A DNA stretch of 64,000 nucleotides from an uncultured Clostridia bacterium (GCA_934271735.1 CAKQSB010000012.1:1-64000); one strand, 5' to 3'; counted from the first letter of the stretch, positions 17,595 to 26,630 are shown. The notes: generated by a model not told the origin, from the letters alone. Translations and numbers: made by a program.

Positions 17595-18380
17595 TCAAAG
17601 TTTTGCGAGAAGCTCGTCCGCAAGCGCGCCGTACTCGTTCGCGCTTCTCGACGAACGCTTGAAAGCTCCCACGGGCTTACTGTTATCCTGCGCCCATTCC
17701 ACCGAGCTGTCGAGATGAATTACGTTCTCGAAAACATTTATTCCTTTCGTTTCTCTGAGCGTTTCCATCGTCTGTTTGAAATAATTCTTTCTCGAATCGA
17801 CTTTTGTTACGACGATACCCGCAAGCTCGAGATTAGGCGAAATTTCCTTGACCTGCGCGACGAAATCGAACATATTTGCGAGACCGAAAAGCCCCCACGG
17901 ACTTGCCTCGACCGGCACGACGATTTTATCCGACGCGCACAGAATGTTCATAACCCAGCAACCGAGCGTGGGCGGAGCGTCGATAAGCACGAAATCGTAA
18001 ACGCCGCTATCAACTACGGATTTGAGCATTTTTTTAAAAATGACTTCCCTTTGCCATTTACCGAAAAGTTCGAACTCTATCGAACTCATAAGCGTGGACG
18101 AGGGAATTATATCTATTCCGTCGTAATCGGTTTTATAAATGAAATCGGTAAGCGTCTTTTGTTCTCTTATCGCCACATACAGATTTTTATCGCTTTTCGC
18201 GATTTCGAGAGCCTTATCCTCATCGAAATACGAAAGCGTAAGATTAAGTTGCATATCGCCGTCGATAAGCAGAACTTTTTTACCTCTTGCGGCGAACGCG
18301 TAGCCGAGGCTCGCGCACGTGGTGGATTTCCCGCTGCCGCCTTTATTGTTTGCAAAACATATAACTTTCGTTTTTTTCAT
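17595..18380 (-). CDS. ParA/Soj-family ATPase
   Basis: 261 residues. Deviant Walker A NKGGSGKST (12-20, signature Lys13), Walker A' VLLIDGDMQLNLT and Walker B VLIDAPPTLG are intact, so it should bind ATP and dimerise on the nucleoid. RBS GGAGA. Paired with the minimal ParB-like gene. There is no replication or mobilisation gene nearby, so this is an orphan chromosomal ParAB pair, a remnant of an integrated element, or a cargo-positioning system; the next genes upstream encode a microcompartment, whose positioning in other bacteria uses ParA-type proteins (inference only). Confidence 0.85.
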   Translation of the reverse strand: MKKTKVICFANNKGGSGKSTTCASLGYAFAARGKKVLLIDGDMQLNLTLSYFDEDKALEIAKSDKNLYVAIREQKTLTDFIYKTDYDGIDIIPSSTLMSSIEFELFGKWQREVIFKKMLKSVVDSGVYDFVLIDAPPTLGCWVMNILCASDKIVVPVEASPWGLFGLANMFDFVAQVKEISPNLELAGIVVTKVDSRKNYFKQTMETLRETKGINVFENVIHLDSSVEWAQDNSKPVGAFKRSSRSANEYGALADELLAKL

Positions 18381-18447
18381 TATTTTTCTCCGGATTTTTA
18401 AGGTTAATCAGTTTAAAAAATAAGCGTTAATCGACTTATAGCCCAAC

Positions 18448-19224
18448 TTACAGTCCATCGTTGTTCGGATACACACACTCGACTTTTGCCTTTTCGAATC
18501 TCTCGAGCCACTCTTTCGGCGGCTTGACGTCCGTTACGATAACGTCTATATCCGAAAGTGTGCCGACGACATTGAACGCAATGTGGTCGAATTTCGAACT
18601 ATCCACGGCGAGAACCCTCGTGTCGCAGTTTTCGAGCATAACGCGTTTTGTTGAAGCGTGCATATCGTGCGAATCGGTGAACCCCTTGTCGATATCGAAT
18701 CCCTTGCAAGAAATTATCGAAGCATTCACGTGAAACCCCGAAATCATTTTATCCGCCTGATTTCCGACGAGCGCAAACGAATCCTCACCCAAAAGTCCGC
18801 CGCTCGAAAAGATTTTGAGGTTTTTTGCGTCCTTAAGTTCGATGAGTATTTCCAAAGAATTGGTTATAATCGTAAGATTTTTTCTGTCTTTTATTCTCCG
18901 CGCGATAAAAAGCGCGGTCGAGGAAGAATCGAGCATAACGCTCATATTGTCGGTTATTCTGTCCGCCACAAGCTCTGCGATTTTCTGTTTGCCGATGACG
19001 TTCGTACGTTTTCTTACGGCAAGCGGCATATCGGACTGCAAATTCTCGTTAAGCACCGCTCCGCCGTACGCTTTGACGACAAGCCCTTCCGATTCGAGTT
19101 TTTCGAGATCTCTTCTGATCGTCTCTTCAGAAACCTGAAACATCGCGGCAAGCTCGCCTACGACGACTTTTTTCTCCTCTTGTAAAATGGATAATATTCT
19201 GTTTTTTCTTTCAACTGCAAGCAT
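18448..19224 (-). CDS. DeoR-family transcriptional regulator
   Basis: 258 residues. The N-terminal winged HTH (VGELAAMFQVSEETIRRDLE, about 22-41) and the DeoR C-terminal sugar-phosphate sensor domain, with DSSSTALFIARR and the terminal VDSSKF motif, are both clear. It follows the microcompartment operon terminator (19275-19312) on the same strand and has its own RBS (AGGGGA). DeoR regulators of fucose or rhamnose pathways respond to sugar phosphates, which fits control of the neighbouring aldolase-type operon. Confidence 0.85.
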   Translation of the reverse strand: MLAVERKNRILSILQEEKKVVVGELAAMFQVSEETIRRDLEKLESEGLVVKAYGGAVLNENLQSDMPLAVRKRTNVIGKQKIAELVADRITDNMSVMLDSSSTALFIARRIKDRKNLTIITNSLEILIELKDAKNLKIFSSGGLLGEDSFALVGNQADKMISGFHVNASIISCKGFDIDKGFTDSHDMHASTKRVMLENCDTRVLAVDSSKFDHIAFNVVGTLSDIDVIVTDVKPPKEWLERFEKAKVECVYPNNDGL

Positions 19225-19274
19225 CTTTTCCCCTGTGAGGTCGCGTTTAAAAGCTCCTGTTCTTAAAAAATTAC

Positions 19275-19312
19275 AAAAAAAGCCTTCGCAAAGATATTTT
19301 TGCGAAAGCTTT
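19275..19312 (-). terminator. Terminator of the microcompartment operon
   Basis: Minus-strand stem AAAGC-TTTCGCAAA with TTTGCGAA-GGCTTT followed by T7, immediately after the PduT stop codon. Confidence 0.85.
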
Positions 19313-19317
19313 TCGGG

Positions 19318-19872
19318 TTATAAAATCTTTTCGATAAGTTTTCTGTCGGGACGGGCGATTACCGTAGCGTCGAGAAGCATTCCGCTTTCCGAAACAACCG
19401 ATTTCGCTCTTTCGACCGCAGTCTGAACCGCAGCCACCTCGCCCGTGAAAGTAACGTAAGATTTACCGCACATTCCTCTCGCAAGTCGTATCTCGATAAG
19501 AGTTATATCCGACGTTTTAACCGCATTATCCGCGGCGACGATTATCTGCGCCGCGTCGAATGTTTCGATAACGCCGAGCGCATTTACAGTTTCGATGCTT
19601 ATGTCGGTTGTTCCGATAATCGCGGGGAAAATCGACGGATCGGGATTTCCGAGAACGAAACTGTCGATGTTCTTTTCTCCGTCCATATTCTTCGCGGTGT
19701 CGACCGCGGCTTTGACCGCGCTTAAATCACCCGTAACTATCGCTATATATTTACCCGGACAAACGGTCTGTGCCTCGATGATGTCCACCTCGGACGTTTT
19801 GACCATAAGATCCGTTGCGGTAATGCCTGCGCACACCGTCTTGTATTCTATCATTCCGATCGCTTTGCTCAT
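19318..19872 (-). CDS. pduT: Microcompartment shell protein with two BMC domains, PduT type
   Basis: 184 residues with tandem BMC domains (about 3-90 and 95-184). Cys38 in the sequence TVCPGKY lies exactly where PduT binds a 4Fe-4S cluster at the trimer pore. It overlaps the pduS stop (TAATG), implying translational coupling. PduT and PduS are known to form an electron conduit through the shell. Presence of both indicates that electrons or NADH are recycled across this compartment wall. Confidence 0.9.
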   Translation of the reverse strand: MSKAIGMIEYKTVCAGITATDLMVKTSEVDIIEAQTVCPGKYIAIVTGDLSAVKAAVDTAKNMDGEKNIDSFVLGNPDPSIFPAIIGTTDISIETVNALGVIETFDAAQIIVAADNAVKTSDITLIEIRLARGMCGKSYVTFTGEVAAVQTAVERAKSVVSESGMLLDATVIARPDRKLIEKIL

Positions 19873-21203
19873 TAGTCTACCCTTTTAATAGTTATCTGCT
19901 TCGGCGTAACGTCCGTGACCAAACCTTTGACCGACGAATGTATATTGACGGAAAGACCTTCCGCCGCCTTTGCGATAAGCTGTCCTTGTTCAACCCTGTC
20001 TCCGACTTTTACGACCGGAACGGCAGGAGCGCCGATATGCTGGCTACAAAGTATATTAACTTCCGAAAACCCGTCTATAAGTCGATTATCAAGGGGCGCG
20101 TCCGTCTGATACTTCTTCACGCCGAGCCTCGAAACAAGCCTTTCGAGCGGAACCCTCCTATAATCTCTCATAGGATTGACAGGTTCGCTCTTAACGTCCT
20201 TCGGAGGTCTTATGCCGTTGGCACGGAGCGCGTTTTTAACCGTCTGTACGAGTTTTCTCGGCGATAACCCTTGCGGGCAGGCGTACATTTCGCAAACGCC
20301 GCAGCCCGAACAATAAAACGTGTTCAAAAACGCCGAAGTGTCGCTGAAATCGTTGCAAGCCGCCGCGCGCATAATTTTATGCGGTTCTATCGGATGACCG
20401 ATATTGTATCTCGGACACATTTCCGTACACGACCTGCACTGACAGCAGCTCGCCGCCGCTCGCGCCATCTCGATTTTTACATCCGACCTCGATTTTCCCA
20501 CGACGAAACAGTCGGAAGGAAAAACGAATACCGAGTTCGTGGTTTTCGTAACCGATTCGTTCGGGGAAGCGATTCTTCCCATCATCGGTCCGCCGACCCA
20601 GTAAACGTAATCCTTTATCGTCTCGCCGCCAACCAATTTTATTGCCTCGGAAAGCTTGGCTCCCAAAGGAAGTCTTAATGTTTTAGGCTCTTTCACTTCG
20701 CCCGCTATCGTCACGAGTTTCGAATAAAGAGGTTCGCCTTTGATTGCGTGGTACGCGTTGTACATCGTTTCGACGTTAAACACAGCCACGCCGCATTCGA
20801 TGGGCAACCCGCCCGGACGAACGACTTTGCCCGTCGCGTCGTAGATAAGCATAACCTCGTCTCCCGCAGGATAAACCCTCGATAAAATCTTAATTTTTAA
20901 CGACGGGTACTCCGGCAGAAGAGCCGTTACCGCTTCGATTGCGCCTTTATAATGATCTTTGATGCAAACGATACCCTCTGCCGCTCCGACCGATTTTCTC
21001 GTTTCTTCGAAAGCGGAAACGATTTCGGGGGCGTGGAACTTCAGAAGCTGTCTGTGAAGTCTTAAAAGCGGTTCGCATTCCGCGCAATTAAGCAGTATCG
21101 TCTGAGCGTTACTATTAAGTTTTGCATATGTGGGGAAGCCCGCGCCGCCTGCCCCGACGACGCCCGCCTCCTTATAAATTTTGCTTAAAGCGCTTAATTC
21201 CAT
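19872..21203 (-). CDS. pduS: PduS-like RnfC-family flavoprotein of the microcompartment
   Basis: 443 residues. The N-terminal GAGGAGFPTYAKL glycine-rich FMN/NADH region is typical of RnfC/Nqo1 proteins. Two 4Fe-4S motifs follow, CCQCRSCTEMCP (with a Cys just before) and CSGCGVCEMYACP, then a C-terminal SLBB/lipoyl-like segment with VGDRVEQGQLI. Described as a cobalamin reductase in Pdu systems, but no B12 enzyme is encoded nearby, so NADH oxidation or electron transfer via PduT is more likely. A copy of the dispersed CTATAAGTCGATTA motif lies within the coding region at 20075-20089, encoding DNRLID. Confidence 0.9.
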   Translation of the reverse strand: MELSALSKIYKEAGVVGAGGAGFPTYAKLNSNAQTILLNCAECEPLLRLHRQLLKFHAPEIVSAFEETRKSVGAAEGIVCIKDHYKGAIEAVTALLPEYPSLKIKILSRVYPAGDEVMLIYDATGKVVRPGGLPIECGVAVFNVETMYNAYHAIKGEPLYSKLVTIAGEVKEPKTLRLPLGAKLSEAIKLVGGETIKDYVYWVGGPMMGRIASPNESVTKTTNSVFVFPSDCFVVGKSRSDVKIEMARAAASCCQCRSCTEMCPRYNIGHPIEPHKIMRAAACNDFSDTSAFLNTFYCSGCGVCEMYACPQGLSPRKLVQTVKNALRANGIRPPKDVKSEPVNPMRDYRRVPLERLVSRLGVKKYQTDAPLDNRLIDGFSEVNILCSQHIGAPAVPVVKVGDRVEQGQLIAKAAEGLSVNIHSSVKGLVTDVTPKQITIKRVD

Positions 21204-21204
21204 A

Positions 21205-21468
21205 TTATTCTAAATTTTGTCCTTCGTCTATGATGCCGACGATAGCCGCGTCCACGGGTGATTTTTCCATCTCGCAACCGATTCTTGCCGCGCTGCCTTG
21301 CGCAACGAGAACAAGTTCGCCTATACCCGCGCCGACTTTATCTACGGCTACTATCCTGTTGTCAACCTTAAGGCTCGGAATAGGTTCGACAATCATGAAC
21401 TTGCTTCCGATAAGATTGTCGCATTTTCTCGTGGATACGACCGTTCCGACGACTTTTCCGATAATCAT
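21205..21468 (-). CDS. pduN: EutN/CcmL-family pentameric vertex protein
   Basis: 87 residues, starting with MIIGKVVGTVVSTRK, the hallmark beta-barrel strand of BMC-P proteins that cap icosahedral vertices. GAGIGELVLVAQGSAAR is also conserved. One BMC-P gene is enough to close a shell. Tightly packed between pduL and pduS. Confidence 0.92.
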   Translation of the reverse strand: MIIGKVVGTVVSTRKCDNLIGSKFMIVEPIPSLKVDNRIVAVDKVGAGIGELVLVAQGSAARIGCEMEKSPVDAAIVGIIDEGQNLE

Positions 21469-21483
21469 TAGATAGTCCTCTCT

Positions 21484-22128
21484 TTAACCCTTGACTATTT
21501 CCGCTTTCATACCCGTACGGATTTCGGCAGCGTTGGCTTCGTCCGTATCGATGTGCATTTCGAGCGTAAACGACGGGTCTACTCTTATGAGTACGTTATT
21601 AAAGGTCGTCGCTCTCTCGTTATCCACTTTAACGGAAACAATATCTCCGTTCTTAACGCCTGCGCGTTCCGCGTCGGCGGGAGACATATGAATGTGACGT
21701 TTGGCTATAATACAGCCCTCTTTAAGATAAAGTACTCCGCACGGACCCACAACCGCTATCGGCGCGGATCCAGCTATATTTCCGGACTCCCTCACGGGAG
21801 CTTTGATTCCGAGTTTAACAGCGTCCGTTGCGGAAATTTCCACTTGCGACGCTTTTCTTACGGGTCCTAAAATTCTTACGTTTTCGATCGCGCGGAGCTT
21901 TAAACCGACGATGGTTACAAGCTCGTTGGACGCAAACTGTCCGCCCATAAGATCTTTCTTTTTGGTAAGTTGATATCCCTTTCCGAAAAGGGTTTCGACG
22001 TCCGCCTGAGTCAAGTGAATATGTCTTGCGGAAACGCCCACGGGTACCATAAAGCCCGTAGATCCGTCGTCTTTTTTAAGGCTCTCTAAAACCAGCCTCG
22101 TGATCTTCTCGATATCGCAACTATTCAT
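21484..22128 (-). CDS. pduL: PduL-type phosphate acyltransferase
   Basis: 214 residues. Two related beta-barrel halves carry the zinc-binding histidine motifs ARHIHLT (His36, His38) and KRHIHMS, as in PduL. The N-terminal segment CDIEKITRLVLESLKK is an amphipathic helix followed by a linker, matching a microcompartment encapsulation peptide. It converts acyl-CoA to acyl-phosphate and recycles CoA inside the shell, downstream of the aldehyde dehydrogenase. Confidence 0.92.
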   Translation of the reverse strand: MNSCDIEKITRLVLESLKKDDGSTGFMVPVGVSARHIHLTQADVETLFGKGYQLTKKKDLMGGQFASNELVTIVGLKLRAIENVRILGPVRKASQVEISATDAVKLGIKAPVRESGNIAGSAPIAVVGPCGVLYLKEGCIIAKRHIHMSPADAERAGVKNGDIVSVKVDNERATTFNNVLIRVDPSFTLEMHIDTDEANAAEIRTGMKAEIVKG

Positions 22129-22514
22129 AAGTAATTCCTTTTTGCGACTTATTTTTGTGTATACTTAAAATATACGGACAGAATTTTCTTCCGATTACGC
22201 CGTTTTCCGATTGCGATTTTCGGCGCAGGCGGGGTAATTCTTCCCTATTTGTTTTGCGGTATACGCGCCTTTATCCGATTTGTCTTCGCCGAAGATAAAA
22301 CCGACAAAGCAACAAAGCTCGGTCGAGATTATTACCGCGAGGTTTTCTCTGCGTAAAACGTCTCCGTTTACGCGTTCGGTTTCTCTCCGCCGCTTAAAGT
22401 CCTGACAGCTTAAAACCTTATAGCTTAAAGCTTGTATATCCGATATCCGGATTTACTATGTAAAAAACTTAAAGCGGCGAACAAAATCCGATTTTTCAAA
22501 AATTCAGTCGTTTA
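22129..22514 (-). other. Long intercistronic spacer inside the microcompartment operon
   Basis: 386 bp without a supported ORF between a shell-protein gene and pduL. Small inverted repeats are visible (for example GCGTAAA/TTTACGC near 22351-22373 and TCTTCGCCGAAGA near 22300). An internal promoter or processing signals are likely, but no convincing -35/-10 pair was found. Confidence 0.4.
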
Positions 22515-22793
22515 TTATTTCAAAACGGGAAGAATTTTCTCAACGTCCTGATGAGGTCTGGGAATTACGTGAGTAGCAACAAGCTCGCCGAGTCTGGAAG
22601 CGTTTGCAGCGCCGGCTTCAACAGCGGATTTAACCGCGCCTACGTCGCCTCTTACCATAACGGTAACAAGTCCGCTACCGATCTTCTCGGTTCCGATCAA
22701 AACGACGTTAGCCGCTTTAACCATAGAATCCGCAGCTTCGATTGCCGCCGTAAGTCCTCTGGTCTCAACCATTCCTAATGCTTCGAGTGCCAT
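22515..22793 (-). CDS. BMC-domain hexameric shell protein (PduA/EutM type), copy 1
   Basis: 92 residues, a single BMC domain: EALGMVETRGLTAAIEAADS at the start and the pore-proximal EKIGSGLVTVMVRGDVGAV. Nearly identical to the protein encoded at 23348-23629, differing at about eight positions including the C-terminal tip. This is the major facet-forming type. RBS AAAGGAG is strong and a stable hairpin lies 40 nt upstream of the start, both fitting high expression. Confidence 0.95.
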   Translation of the reverse strand: MALEALGMVETRGLTAAIEAADSMVKAANVVLIGTEKIGSGLVTVMVRGDVGAVKSAVEAGAANASRLGELVATHVIPRPHQDVEKILPVLK

Positions 22794-22834
22794 AATATTT
22801 TTCTCCTTTTGTTTGTTTTCTTTTTATTTTTTTT

Positions 22835-22868
22835 CGTAAGCCGACGTAATTTTCGAGGTCGGCTTACG
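22835..22868 (-). other. Stable hairpin upstream of a shell-protein gene
   Basis: Perfect 11-bp stem (CGTAAGCCGAC with GTCGGCTTACG). On the minus strand an A-rich tract and the RBS follow rather than a T run, so it looks like a 5' stabilising or processing hairpin. Confidence 0.5.
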
Positions 22869-22935
22869 TTTTTCCCGAAAGGGATTTTTGTTCGCAACAA
22901 GTCTATATACCCGCTAAACGGTTATATAAAACCCG

Positions 22936-23283
22936 TTACACTTCTTTTATAAAGCTTTCGCTGTCCGAATCGCCGCTGCCCGTATCCCAACCTTTGGATT
23001 TTGCGAGCCTGTCCGCGCTTTTTTTGACGATTCTCTCGATCTCTTCGTGCGGATTTGCGATAACGGCTTTGCCCACGGGCTTTTTTATTCCGTTTGCCGC
23101 CGCCGTTTCTATCGCTTCTCTCACCGCCGAGACGTTTCCGCGAATTATGATCGTAACGAGTCTGCCGCCGAGCTTTTTCTCCCAGGTGACAAACTCCACG
23201 TCTGCGGTTTTACACATTATATCGAGAGCGTTCACAGCCGCGACTACGCCGGATATTTCAAAAAAACCAAGAGCTTTTCCCAT
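22936..23283 (-). CDS. BMC-domain shell protein with C-terminal extension
   Basis: 115 residues. A single BMC domain (1-90) starts with GKALGFFEISGVVAAVNALD and is more diverged than its neighbours. A roughly 20-residue polar tail (SKGWDTGSGDSDSESF) follows. Its pore region (KKLGGRLVTIIIRGNV) differs from the PduA-like copies, suggesting a minor hexamer with different metabolite selectivity. Confidence 0.9.
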   Translation of the reverse strand: MGKALGFFEISGVVAAVNALDIMCKTADVEFVTWEKKLGGRLVTIIIRGNVSAVREAIETAAANGIKKPVGKAVIANPHEEIERIVKKSADRLAKSKGWDTGSGDSDSESFIKEV

Positions 23284-23347
23284 AGTGATTTTACCTTTTA
23301 ATTTATTTCGGAATCAGATTTTACCGATTTTTTATTATAATCGGAAA

Positions 23348-23629
23348 TTATTTATTGAAACCGGGTAAAATCTTTTCAACGTCCTGATGAGGTCTGGGAA
23401 TTACGTGAGTTGCGACGAGTTCGCCGAGTTTGGATGCGTTTGCGGCGCCTGCTTCGACTGCAGCCTTAACTGCGCCTACGTCTCCTCTTACCATAACGGT
23501 TACGAGTCCGCTACCGATTTTCTCGGTTCCGATCAAAGTAACCTGAGCGGCTTTAACCATAGAGTCTGCAGCTTCGATAGCTGCGGTAAGTCCTCTCGTT
23601 TCTACCATTCCTAATGCTTCCATAGACAT
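23348..23629 (-). CDS. BMC-domain hexameric shell protein (PduA/EutM type), copy 2
   Basis: 93 residues, near-identical paralogue of the protein at 22515-22793. Differences are mostly conservative (N/Q, V/T, S/A, R/K) plus the last residues (GFNK versus VLK). The gene 22936-23283 separates the two, so the duplication is recent and not in tandem contact. Confidence 0.95.
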   Translation of the reverse strand: MSMEALGMVETRGLTAAIEAADSMVKAAQVTLIGTEKIGSGLVTVMVRGDVGAVKAAVEAGAANASKLGELVATHVIPRPHQDVEKILPGFNK

Positions 23630-23671
23630 AATATTTATCCTCCGATATTATTAACTTGAATTTTATTTTTT

Positions 23672-23986
23672 TTATCTTTTATCCATTCCGCTGAGCCTGA
23701 GCATTTTCTCGGTGTCCTCTGCGGGGTTCGGGATCACATATTCGGCAACGACTCCCGTCATCGCTTCGGCGGTCTGACGAGCCGCCTTGAGTCCGGCTTC
23801 AACCGCCGCGACGTCGCCTCTTATTTTTATCGTTACGAGAAGCGGTACGGGAAGTTTATCGGCGTTAGCCGGTTTATTTTTATCGAAATTTTCCAGCGTA
23901 ACGTCTGCGGCTTTACAGGCGGCGTCCGCCGCGCAGAATGCCGTCGTGAGACCGTAAACTTCTAAAATACCTACTGCTTTCGACAT
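23672..23986 (-). CDS. BMC-domain shell protein with loop insertion
   Basis: 104 residues. It starts SKAVGILEVYGLTTAFCAAD and carries an insertion (NFDKNKPANADKLP) between the first strands, before LLVTIKIRGDVAAVEAG. The insertion would line one face of the hexamer near the pore. First shell gene after the three core enzymes. Confidence 0.9.
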   Translation of the reverse strand: MSKAVGILEVYGLTTAFCAADAACKAADVTLENFDKNKPANADKLPVPLLVTIKIRGDVAAVEAGLKAARQTAEAMTGVVAEYVIPNPAEDTEKMLRLSGMDKR

Positions 23987-24000
23987 AATTTACTTTCCTC

Positions 24001-25197
24001 TTACTTGTTGATTACGGCAATCTTAAGTCCTTTCATAGAAAGGTTGGTCTTAAGAGCTTCGTTAATCTCTTCGAGCGGGAAGCGGTGAGTGATAAGATCC
24101 TTCAAAGGAAGACCTATCGCCTGCGCTCTCTTCAAAAAGTCGAACGTAGTCGCGTAATCTCTGAGCGTGTATACCCAGCTTCCGACCAAAGTGATTTCTT
24201 TGGAGCAAAGATCGAAGTGGGGGTTAATCGTAGCGTCGCCGCCGTTGATGAAGAAGCCGAGTTCGCAAAGTCCGCCGCCCTTTCTTATCATCTTATAGAT
24301 GTTTGCGTGAGCGATCGGGTTACCCGTGCACTGGAACGCGAAGTCCGAATAATGTCCGCCGAACGTTTCGTAAACGGCTTTTCCGAGAGCTTCCGCGCCC
24401 TTGTAGTTTCTGAAATCGACCGACTTTTCCGCGCCCATACGTTTAGCGAACGCAAGTCTTTGTTCGTTTCCGTCAACCGCAACGATGTTTTCGATACCCA
24501 TAGTTCTTAAAACGGCGATGCAGATAAGACCGATAGGTCCGCAGCCCTGAACGACTACTCTCGAATTGAAACGAAGAATACCCGTCGTTTTAGCTCTTTC
24601 CACAGCGTGAACGAGAACGGCGCAAGGCTCGATGAGTACTCTTGAATCGAGGTCGAGATCGGAAACGTTGAATACCGTCGATCCCTTCTTGATAAGTATG
24701 TAATCCGCGAACCAACCCGTGAAATAATCGTCGCCGATGGGCTTTATAAGTCCGTAAACGTCGGCTTTGCCTACGTTCTGTTTATTGAGGTCGTACATAG
24801 TGATTTCGGGATCGTCCGCAAAAATCATACAGGTTACGACTTTATCGCCGATAGCGAGGGGCTTGCCCGCGCTGTCTTTAGCGACGTTTTTACCCATTTT
24901 TACGATTTCGCCCGTACCCTCGTGTCCTAAAACGACGGGGATAAGACCGAACGGATCGTTTTTGAACTCGTGAGCGTCCGTGCCGCAGACTCCGCAGCCT
25001 TCGACTTTAACGAGTATATCGTCGTCTCCGACTTCGGGAATTTTATATTCCTGAAGTTCGAATCTTTCCTTTTCGACGAGCATAGCGACTCTTGCCTTTT
25101 CGGGGATAGGACCTGCCGAAGCCTTTGGAGCGGCGGATCCGTTGCCCATTCCCGCAAGCACCTGTCTTACAATGCTTTCGATAGTGCTGTTATCCAT
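24001..25197 (-). CDS. Zinc-dependent alcohol dehydrogenase with N-terminal encapsulation peptide
   Basis: 398 residues. Catalytic-zinc motif CGVCGTDAHEF (68-78) and GHEGTGEI (91-98) define a medium-chain (threonine/sorbitol-like) dehydrogenase. VVVQGCGPIGLIC is the Rossmann dinucleotide loop. Residues 1-18 (NSTIESIVRQVLAGMG) form an amphipathic helix followed by a Gly/Ala/Pro linker, typical of cargo peptides. It probably reduces lactaldehyde to 1,2-propanediol, regenerating NAD+ inside the shell. Other sugar-alcohol substrates are possible. Confidence 0.88.
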   Translation of the reverse strand: MDNSTIESIVRQVLAGMGNGSAAPKASAGPIPEKARVAMLVEKERFELQEYKIPEVGDDDILVKVEGCGVCGTDAHEFKNDPFGLIPVVLGHEGTGEIVKMGKNVAKDSAGKPLAIGDKVVTCMIFADDPEITMYDLNKQNVGKADVYGLIKPIGDDYFTGWFADYILIKKGSTVFNVSDLDLDSRVLIEPCAVLVHAVERAKTTGILRFNSRVVVQGCGPIGLICIAVLRTMGIENIVAVDGNEQRLAFAKRMGAEKSVDFRNYKGAEALGKAVYETFGGHYSDFAFQCTGNPIAHANIYKMIRKGGGLCELGFFINGGDATINPHFDLCSKEITLVGSWVYTLRDYATTFDFLKRAQAIGLPLKDLITHRFPLEEINEALKTNLSMKGLKIAVINK

Positions 25198-25244
25198 AAT
25201 ATATAGTCTCCTTTAATGCGAGAATAACTCTCTTTTTAAAAGTT

Positions 25245-26630
25245 TTATCTGATGCAAAGGCTTTCTACCATTACGCATCTTCTCGATTTCGTGAAGGTGT
25301 GCGCCGCGGTAAGCCCTTCGCCCGTACGGCTTGCAATCGTGAACGTGCAGTAGCCTTCTCCGCCGAAACCCAGCGCCGCATAAGACGGTCCGTTCTTAAC
25401 GAGGATTGCCGTATCGATCGCTTTCGCGTATTCGGTGATATGATCTACGTTTTTGGAGTGGATATGAGCGGAGTGTCTGTTTCCGTGTTCGAGCCATACG
25501 GCTTTTTCCACGGCGTCCTTGAAGTCTCTTGCTCTTACGACTCCGAGTATCGGCATCATAAGTTCGGTTGCGATGAGCGGATGTTCCTTTTCACCCTCGA
25601 ACGTGATACATCTGATATTGTCGGGTACGTCCACGCCGACCATTTTAAGAAGAGCTTTCGCGCTTCTGCCGACGCATTTTCTGTTAAGACCCTTAGGCGT
25701 TAAAACGGTGGCTACGAGTTTGTCCTGAACTTCCTTGGAAGCGAGGTAACAACCCTGCTCTTCCACCATATAGCGCATAAGCTCGTCGCAAACGCTGTCC
25801 ACGGCAACGATTTCCTTTTCCGCAATACACGGAAGGTTGTTATCGAACGTGCAGCCGTTTACGATATCTTCCGCCGCCTTTCTGATATCGGCGGTTTCGT
25901 CGACAAGCGCCGGGGGATTGCCCGCGCCCGCGCCTATACCTCTCTTACCCGAAGAAAGAACCGCGGTAACGACGCCGGGACCTCCCGTTGCGACAAGCAA
26001 CTGAATGTCCTTGTGGTGCATCATAACTCCGCTGCTTTCAAGCGTGGGGTGATGAAGCGAACAACAGATATTCGCGGGTCCGCCCGCCTCTACGCTCGCT
26101 TCGTTTATCATATTCACCGCATAGTTCGACGTTTTGATTGCCGCCGGGTGGGGATTGAACACGACGGTGTTGCCTGCGGCGAACATTCCGATCGTGTTGC
26201 AGATTATCGTTTCGCTGGGGTTGGTGCAAGGCGTTATCGCGCCGATTACTCCGAACGGTCCCATTTCGATAAGGGTAAGTCCCTTGTCTCCCGACCAGGC
26301 AGTCGTTTTGATGTCCTCCGTGCCGGGGGTCATCTCTGCGGTGAGCTTGTGTTTTAAAATCTTGTGTCCGACGTTGCCCATACCGGTTTCTTCAACGCCC
26401 ATACGAGCGAGGATTTCGGCGTTTTCAATCGTCTTCTTTCTTATGTTGGAGATAACTTTCTCCCTTGCGTCAAGCGGCATTTTCTTAACGATTGCCTGAG
26501 CCTCTTTGGCGGCGGCAATCGCTTCGTTCATATCGTCGAAAATACCGAGCGAAGCTTTGGGTTCGGCAAGCTGAAGTTTTGCGACTACTTCTTTAACGAT
26601 TGCCGAAACCTCGTTATCGGTTATATTCAT
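25245..26630 (-). CDS. CoA-acylating aldehyde dehydrogenase, PduP/EutE type
   Basis: 461 residues from the ATG at 26630 (GGGAGA 8 nt upstream); a longer in-frame start lacks an RBS. N-terminal helix ITDNEVSAIVKEVVAKLQL plus a linker is a classic encapsulation peptide. Catalytic Cys268 sits in FDNNLPCIAEK, and GPFGVIGAITPCTNPSET is the conserved cofactor-binding region. It oxidises the toxic aldehyde to acyl-CoA for PduL. With a fucose/rhamnose aldolase alongside, lactaldehyde to lactyl-CoA is the expected reaction; propionaldehyde would need a dehydratase not seen here. Confidence 0.92.
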   Translation of the reverse strand: MNITDNEVSAIVKEVVAKLQLAEPKASLGIFDDMNEAIAAAKEAQAIVKKMPLDAREKVISNIRKKTIENAEILARMGVEETGMGNVGHKILKHKLTAEMTPGTEDIKTTAWSGDKGLTLIEMGPFGVIGAITPCTNPSETIICNTIGMFAAGNTVVFNPHPAAIKTSNYAVNMINEASVEAGGPANICCSLHHPTLESSGVMMHHKDIQLLVATGGPGVVTAVLSSGKRGIGAGAGNPPALVDETADIRKAAEDIVNGCTFDNNLPCIAEKEIVAVDSVCDELMRYMVEEQGCYLASKEVQDKLVATVLTPKGLNRKCVGRSAKALLKMVGVDVPDNIRCITFEGEKEHPLIATELMMPILGVVRARDFKDAVEKAVWLEHGNRHSAHIHSKNVDHITEYAKAIDTAILVKNGPSYAALGFGGEGYCTFTIASRTGEGLTAAHTFTKSRRCVMVESLCIR

